From an uncultured Prevotellaceae bacterium (GTDB lineage Bacteria > Bacteroidota > Bacteroidia > Bacteroidales > Muribaculaceae), in contig USOC01000023.1 in the NCBI GenBank assembly GCA_900556245.1, positions 1 through 9,948 on the forward strand: a stretch of DNA of 9,948 bases. The letters are read 5' to 3'. Both the position numbers and the translations under genes were made by a program. This document shows positions 7,228 through 9,948 of the stretch, piece after piece. A model generated the notes under the pieces. It was not told the origin of the DNA. It searched no databases and saw nothing but the letters and a program-made list of their open reading frames with translations. Numbering within the stretch: position 1 is the first letter of the stretch; every line of letters begins with the position of its first letter.

Positions 7228-8156
7228 AGACCGTAGGAGGGCTGGAACATATCGGAATCCCGACGGCTGCAACAATCGGGATGTTTGACGGCGTCCACGC
7301 AGGGCACCGTTCGGTAGTCGACTTTCTGCTTCGCGAGGCTCATTGCCGAAGTCTTCCGACAGCGGTAATCACCTTCTCATGTCATCCCCGTCAGGTGCTT
7401 TGTCCCGAGTGCAATCTGCGTCTTCTGATGGAACCTCAAGAAAAATTGTCGGCCTTGTCTGAGACGGGTGTCGACTATGCCGTGATGCTTGATTTCGACA
7501 GAAATCTCGCGTCTTTGTCGGCTCGCGAGTTTATTCGTCGGATTCATCGTGACTATGGTGTCGCGCTTCTTGTGGCCGGCTATGACCATCGGTTCGGGCA
7601 TAATCCTTCGGACTGTTTTGAAGACTACGTGGCTTACGGTCGGGAAGAAGGCGTCGAGGTGGTGCGCGCGCCTGAATTGACAGGCGGTTTGGGGCATGTC
7701 AGTTCGTCGGAAATCCGCCGGCGTTTGGCGGCGGGCGATGTAGCCGTTGCCGGAAAGATGCTGACGCGCCCATATCGCCTTGGAGGAATCGTTGTAGGCG
7801 GAGAGCGTAATGGACGGCGTATCGGTTTCCCGACAGCAAATATCGACATATCTTCTTCGCAGCTTGTCGTGCCCGGAAACGGAGTCTATGCAGTGCGGGT
7901 CATTCTTCCCGATGGTTTGCAAAGGGGAGGAATGCTCAATATCGGAACGCGTCCCACAGTGTCCCAGTCGGGCTGCCGGTCGGTGGAAGTGAATATCTTT
8001 GATTTCAGCGGTGATTTGTATGGTCATAGAATTGACGTCGATTTTGTGGAGAAGGTACGCGATGAGCGTCGTATGGAAGGCTTGGAAGCCTTGTCGCGTC
8101 AGTTGAGTATTGACCGTCTGGCAGTAGAGGAAATTCTAAAAAAATACATTATATGA
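7224..8156 (+). CDS. ribF: Bifunctional riboflavin kinase / FAD synthetase
   Basis: Converts riboflavin to FMN and FMN to FAD in the cytoplasm, using ATP for each step. It has 310 residues, the normal length. The N-terminal FMN adenylyltransferase domain (about 1-180) has the nucleotidyltransferase signature GMFDGVHAGHR at 19-29, then GYDHRFGHN, and HVSSSEIRRRL before the linker. The C-terminal flavokinase domain has GRRIGFPTANID, GVYAV, GMLNIGTRPTV, and VEVNIFDFSGDLYG leading to a helical end. ATG 7224 is chosen because it overlaps the HAD stop as ATGA and the family start lies close before the GxFDGVH loop; the earlier in-frame start at 7203 lies further inside the HAD gene. Its own stop overlaps the upp start, again as ATGA. 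Confidence 0.97.
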   Translation: MKTVGGLEHIGIPTAATIGMFDGVHAGHRSVVDFLLREAHCRSLPTAVITFSCHPRQVLCPECNLRLLMEPQEKLSALSETGVDYAVMLDFDRNLASLSAREFIRRIHRDYGVALLVAGYDHRFGHNPSDCFEDYVAYGREEGVEVVRAPELTGGLGHVSSSEIRRRLAAGDVAVAGKMLTRPYRLGGIVVGGERNGRRIGFPTANIDISSSQLVVPGNGVYAVRVILPDGLQRGGMLNIGTRPTVSQSGCRSVEVNIFDFSGDLYGHRIDVDFVEKVRDERRMEGLEALSRQLSIDRLAVEEILKKYII

Positions 8157-8806
8157 AAATCATTAATTTTGCAGAAGAGCGTTCGCTCGTGAATGTCTAC
8201 ATGCACGAACTTCGCGACGTGGATATTCAAAAAGACATGATGCGTTTTCGACGCAACATCGAGCGAATTGGGGTGATTGTCGCTTATGAAATATCGAAGA
8301 CACTCGACTATCAGCAAGTGACCACTTCGACTTGTCTCGGAGAAGCTGCCGGTCACAACATTGACGAAACCGTTGTGCTGGCCACGATACTTCGTGCCGG
8401 CCTGCCGCTTCATCAAGGGCTTCACCACTATTTCGACCGGGCTGAAAACGCCTTTGTGTCCGCTTATCGGAAATATGTGAGTGAGGACGACTTCCGCATT
8501 CATATCGAATATATAGCCGCACCGCGTATCGACGGGAAAGTGCTTGTCCTTGCCGATCCCATGCTGGCCACAGGGTCGTCGATGGAGCTGGCCTATGAAG
8601 CGTTGCTGACAAAGGGAGTCCCTTCGAAGATTCATTTGGTGTCGGTCATTGCTTCACGGCAGGCTATCGACTTTATCCGTGATAAGTTTCCTGCCGACAC
8701 GACGCTTTGGGTGGCAGCCGTCGACGACGAAATCAACGAGCACAAGTATATTGTGCCCGGTTTGGGTGATGCCGGCGACTTGGCTTTTGGAGAGAAAGAA
8801 GGATAA
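8153..8806 (+). CDS. upp: Uracil phosphoribosyltransferase
   Basis: Salvage enzyme that joins uracil to PRPP to give UMP and pyrophosphate in the cytoplasm. It has 217 residues, close to the usual 208-217. The PRPP-binding loop is VLVLADPMLATGSSM, and the uracil-binding C-terminal stretch is YIVPGLGDAGDLAFG. The conserved ILRAGLPL segment, which binds phosphate in type I phosphoribosyltransferases, is also present. ATG 8153 overlaps the ribF stop, so it is the third gene of a translationally coupled operon. The operon terminator is at 8919-8954, leaving a 3' untranslated region of about 140 bases that overlaps a minus-strand RNA candidate. Confidence 0.97.
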   Translation: MKIINFAEERSLVNVYMHELRDVDIQKDMMRFRRNIERIGVIVAYEISKTLDYQQVTTSTCLGEAAGHNIDETVVLATILRAGLPLHQGLHHYFDRAENAFVSAYRKYVSEDDFRIHIEYIAAPRIDGKVLVLADPMLATGSSMELAYEALLTKGVPSKIHLVSVIASRQAIDFIRDKFPADTTLWVAAVDDEINEHKYIVPGLGDAGDLAFGEKEG

Positions 8807-8821
8807 GCTCTTGCCTGCATT

Positions 8822-8858
8822 AAGAAAAAGGAGAGTATCCTCACGGACACTCTTCCTT
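8822..8858 (-). terminator. Intrinsic terminator of the minus-strand small RNA candidate
   Basis: The hairpin arms are 8828-8840 and 8845-8858 around a four-base loop, with a single-base bulge. Read on the minus strand, the one internal mismatch becomes a G-U wobble and the stem is followed by TTTCTT; on the plus strand the mismatch is A-C and the tail is A-rich. It therefore serves the minus strand better. Confidence 0.6.
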
Positions 8859-8918
8859 CTAAAAATTATCTAATCTCGCTTTTCCTATAAAACAATTCTT
8901 ATTATGGTCGGAGATGTG

Positions 8919-8954
8919 GGGATGCCAAAGGTCTTTTGGTATCCCTGTTTTTTT
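8919..8954 (+). terminator. Intrinsic terminator of the HAD-ribF-upp operon
   Basis: An 11-bp stem, GGGATGCCAAA (8919-8929) with TTTGGTATCCC (8935-8945), including one G-T wobble that is a pair only in the plus-strand RNA. The loop is five bases, and TG then seven Ts follow. This is the best plus-strand terminator after upp. Confidence 0.85.
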
Positions 8955-9019
8955 GTACATAAACTCAATACGGCTTTTCACTTTTAAAAAACAGATACTA
9001 CTTTTTCCTTTCTATGATG

Positions 9020-9050
9020 CAAATATAATGCAAAAATAATAAGAAACAAA
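9020..9050 (-). promoter_or_regulatory. Minus-strand Bacteroides-type promoter
   Basis: On the minus strand TTTG (plus 9047-9050) is followed by exactly 19 bases and then TATATTTG (plus 9020-9027). This matches both boxes of the Bacteroides primary sigma factor consensus (-33 TTTG, -7 TAnnTTTG) at the usual spacing. It is the best promoter match seen in the window and points into the small RNA candidate. Confidence 0.7.
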
Positions 9051-9173
9051 TTTTTTATTATAAATTATCGCTAAAAGTGCAGAAAAACAATCTAATTTCT
9101 TTTTAATTGCCTGAATAATGTTCAAATTGATTATAAAAAGGTTTGTTTAATGGAAAGAGAAAAGATTGATGAA
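9051..9173 (+). other. AT-rich intergenic stretch
   Basis: Very AT-rich and without a credible gene. It lies between the minus-strand promoter and the perfect hairpin. I see no plus-strand TAnnTTTG box, no array and no long repeat in it. It probably holds upstream sequence for the minus-strand promoter and little else. Confidence 0.6.
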
Positions 9174-9219
9174 CAGAAGAGCCAGTATTCCGCCAAAAGG
9201 CGGAATACTGGCTCTTCTG
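9174..9219 (-). terminator. Perfect 21-bp hairpin, probable 3' end of the minus-strand gene
   Basis: Arms 9174-9194 and 9199-9219 are exact reverse complements around the loop AAAA (TTTT on the minus strand). It starts 25 bases after the minus-strand stop codon. There is no long T tract after it on either strand: the minus side continues TTCATCAATCTTTTC. It may act as a terminator or as a 3'-end stabiliser. No plus-strand gene runs into it. Confidence 0.6.
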
Positions 9220-9244
9220 AGTGAATGGCCGGCAAGTTGGCGGT

Positions 9245-9948
9245 TTATCTGACGATAATCTTGGTGGCCGTGTGGTTGCCGTCGTTCATTGTTGCGACTG
9301 CAATATATGCGCCTTTGGCGAGTGTGTCAACGCTGATTCTGTCTGAATCGGCAGAGGCCATTCTCACGCCTTGCATATTGAAGATAGTCATGTTGGCGGC
9401 GCCTTCAGCTACAACGTTGTTTCCTTCGAGGTGAATTTCAGGAGCATTATCCGCGATGGATTTAACCGTGGCAACACCTTGAATCATGCAAACTGCGTAA
9501 GTCTTTTCTCCAATTTTCACCGAAATTTCCGCATTTCCGATTTTTATGACGGAAACGGTGGCTTCCACAGTGTTGTTTTCGGTATCGGTACTCTTTGAAT
9601 CGACAGTGGCGATTTCAGAATCGGAGGAGACAAACTCGACGGCATTCAGTTCGGCGCCGTAGACCGTGGCCTTGATTTTGACCGTCTCGTTTTCAGCGAC
9701 AGAAACGGAGTAGCGGTCGAGAGTGACAACCACCGCATTCTCTTCGAAGTAGAGCACTGGCATCGGAGCACCCTCTTTCCATGGTTTCTCGGCGGCATCT
9801 CCCCATGCAAAACCGATTTTTTCAAAGAAAGCTTTGCTGAGGGCGGAAGTCTCTACGGATTCTCCGTCGGGATTGTTGGTGGCGCCATCAGCGGGAGCTA
9901 CGCTGTTGATATTCGCAGAAGGGAGTGCATAGTTGGCGTCGAGACCTT
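9245..9948 (-). CDS. Secreted protein, C-terminal part, with Ig-like domain and T9SS-type tail (5' end outside window)
   Basis: The minus-strand frame is open to the window edge; 233 complete residues are visible, and the true start is beyond 9948. The first 60 or so residues end in FAWGDAAEKPWKEGAPMPVL, which looks like the end of an upstream repeat or domain I cannot name. An Ig-like domain of BIG2 type follows at about 72-155, with VEFVSSDSEIATVDS as the typical 'SSD..IATVD' core. The last 75 residues (VKSIADNAPEI to TKIIVR) have the pattern MTIFNMQGVRM...LAKGAYIAVA of a T9SS type A sorting domain. I infer export to the surface or medium by type IX secretion; the function of the whole protein cannot be judged. 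The methionine at 9763 is internal. TAA is at 9247-9245, with the long hairpin just downstream. Confidence 0.85.
   Translation of the reverse strand, partial: GLDANYALPSANINSVAPADGATNNPDGESVETSALSKAFFEKIGFAWGDAAEKPWKEGAPMPVLYFEENAVVVTLDRYSVSVAENETVKIKATVYGAELNAVEFVSSDSEIATVDSKSTDTENNTVEATVSVIKIGNAEISVKIGEKTYAVCMIQGVATVKSIADNAPEIHLEGNNVVAEGAANMTIFNMQGVRMASADSDRISVDTLAKGAYIAVATMNDGNHTATKIIVR

Larger units (their letters stand above)
8822..9014 (-). ncRNA. Candidate structured small RNA, about 190 nt
   Basis: A free-standing minus-strand unit: a complete Bacteroides-type promoter at 9020-9050, a start predicted near 9014, and a terminator ending near 8822. The two transcript ends can pair. AGGAAAAAG near the 5' end (9009-9001) pairs with CTTTTTCTT at the 3' end (8830-8822) using one G-U, and AGTATC (8999-8994) pairs with GATACT (8839-8834), about 15 bp in all with a small internal loop. 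This closing stem competes with the terminator hairpin. Length and end pairing recall 6S RNA, but I cannot assign a family. A 33-codon frame lies inside (8960-8859, MYKKTGIPKDLWHPH...), so a small protein is the alternative. It is antisense to the 3' end of the upp transcript. Confidence 0.45.

Noticed and set aside
9150..9224. A 24-codon plus-strand frame (MEREKIDEQKSQ...)
   Set aside because: It runs through both arms of the perfect hairpin and has no promoter box or family likeness.
1..9948. CRISPR array, tRNA or rRNA genes, insertion sequences, phage genes
   Set aside because: No spaced direct repeats, tRNA-like cloverleaf, rRNA segments, transposase or integrase motifs were seen.

Overview
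The window looks like chromosomal DNA of a Bacteroidales bacterium. The evidence is the FtsZ and SerRS sequence types, the TAnnTTTG promoter boxes, the near absence of Shine-Dalgarno sequences before most starts, and secreted proteins ending in type IX secretion (T9SS) type A-like C-terminal domains. The family (Muribaculaceae, Prevotellaceae or another) cannot be fixed from this sequence.

Layout, left to right. (1) Positions 1-2645: a housekeeping run on the plus strand with the 3' part of ftsZ, a GatB/YqeY-like gene and serS, closed by an intrinsic terminator. (2) Positions 2637-6490: a tandem duplication. The unit is an A-rich leader, a secreted jelly-roll protein gene, a terminator hairpin, a TAnnTTTG promoter and the start of a HAD phosphatase gene. 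The left copy is decayed: its signal peptide is broken by a 10-base deletion, most of its domains are missing, and only scraps of its HAD gene remain. The right copy is intact and encodes an 827-residue multidomain secreted protein. (3) Positions 6534-8954: a tight plus-strand operon with its own promoter, HAD phosphatase - ribF - upp, in which both junctions are ATGA overlaps. It covers flavin cofactor synthesis and uracil salvage. (4) Positions 8807-9244: a 438-base gap without a clear protein gene. It holds the operon terminator and, on the minus strand, a self-contained unit of promoter, about 190 bases and terminator, whose two ends can pair. I read this as a likely structured small RNA. 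It also holds a perfect 21-bp hairpin. (5) Positions 9245-9948: the C-terminal part of a second secreted protein on the minus strand, with an Ig-like (BIG2-type) domain and a T9SS-type tail.

The housekeeping genes are ordinary. The parts worth a second look are the decayed tandem duplication and the minus-strand small RNA candidate downstream of upp.
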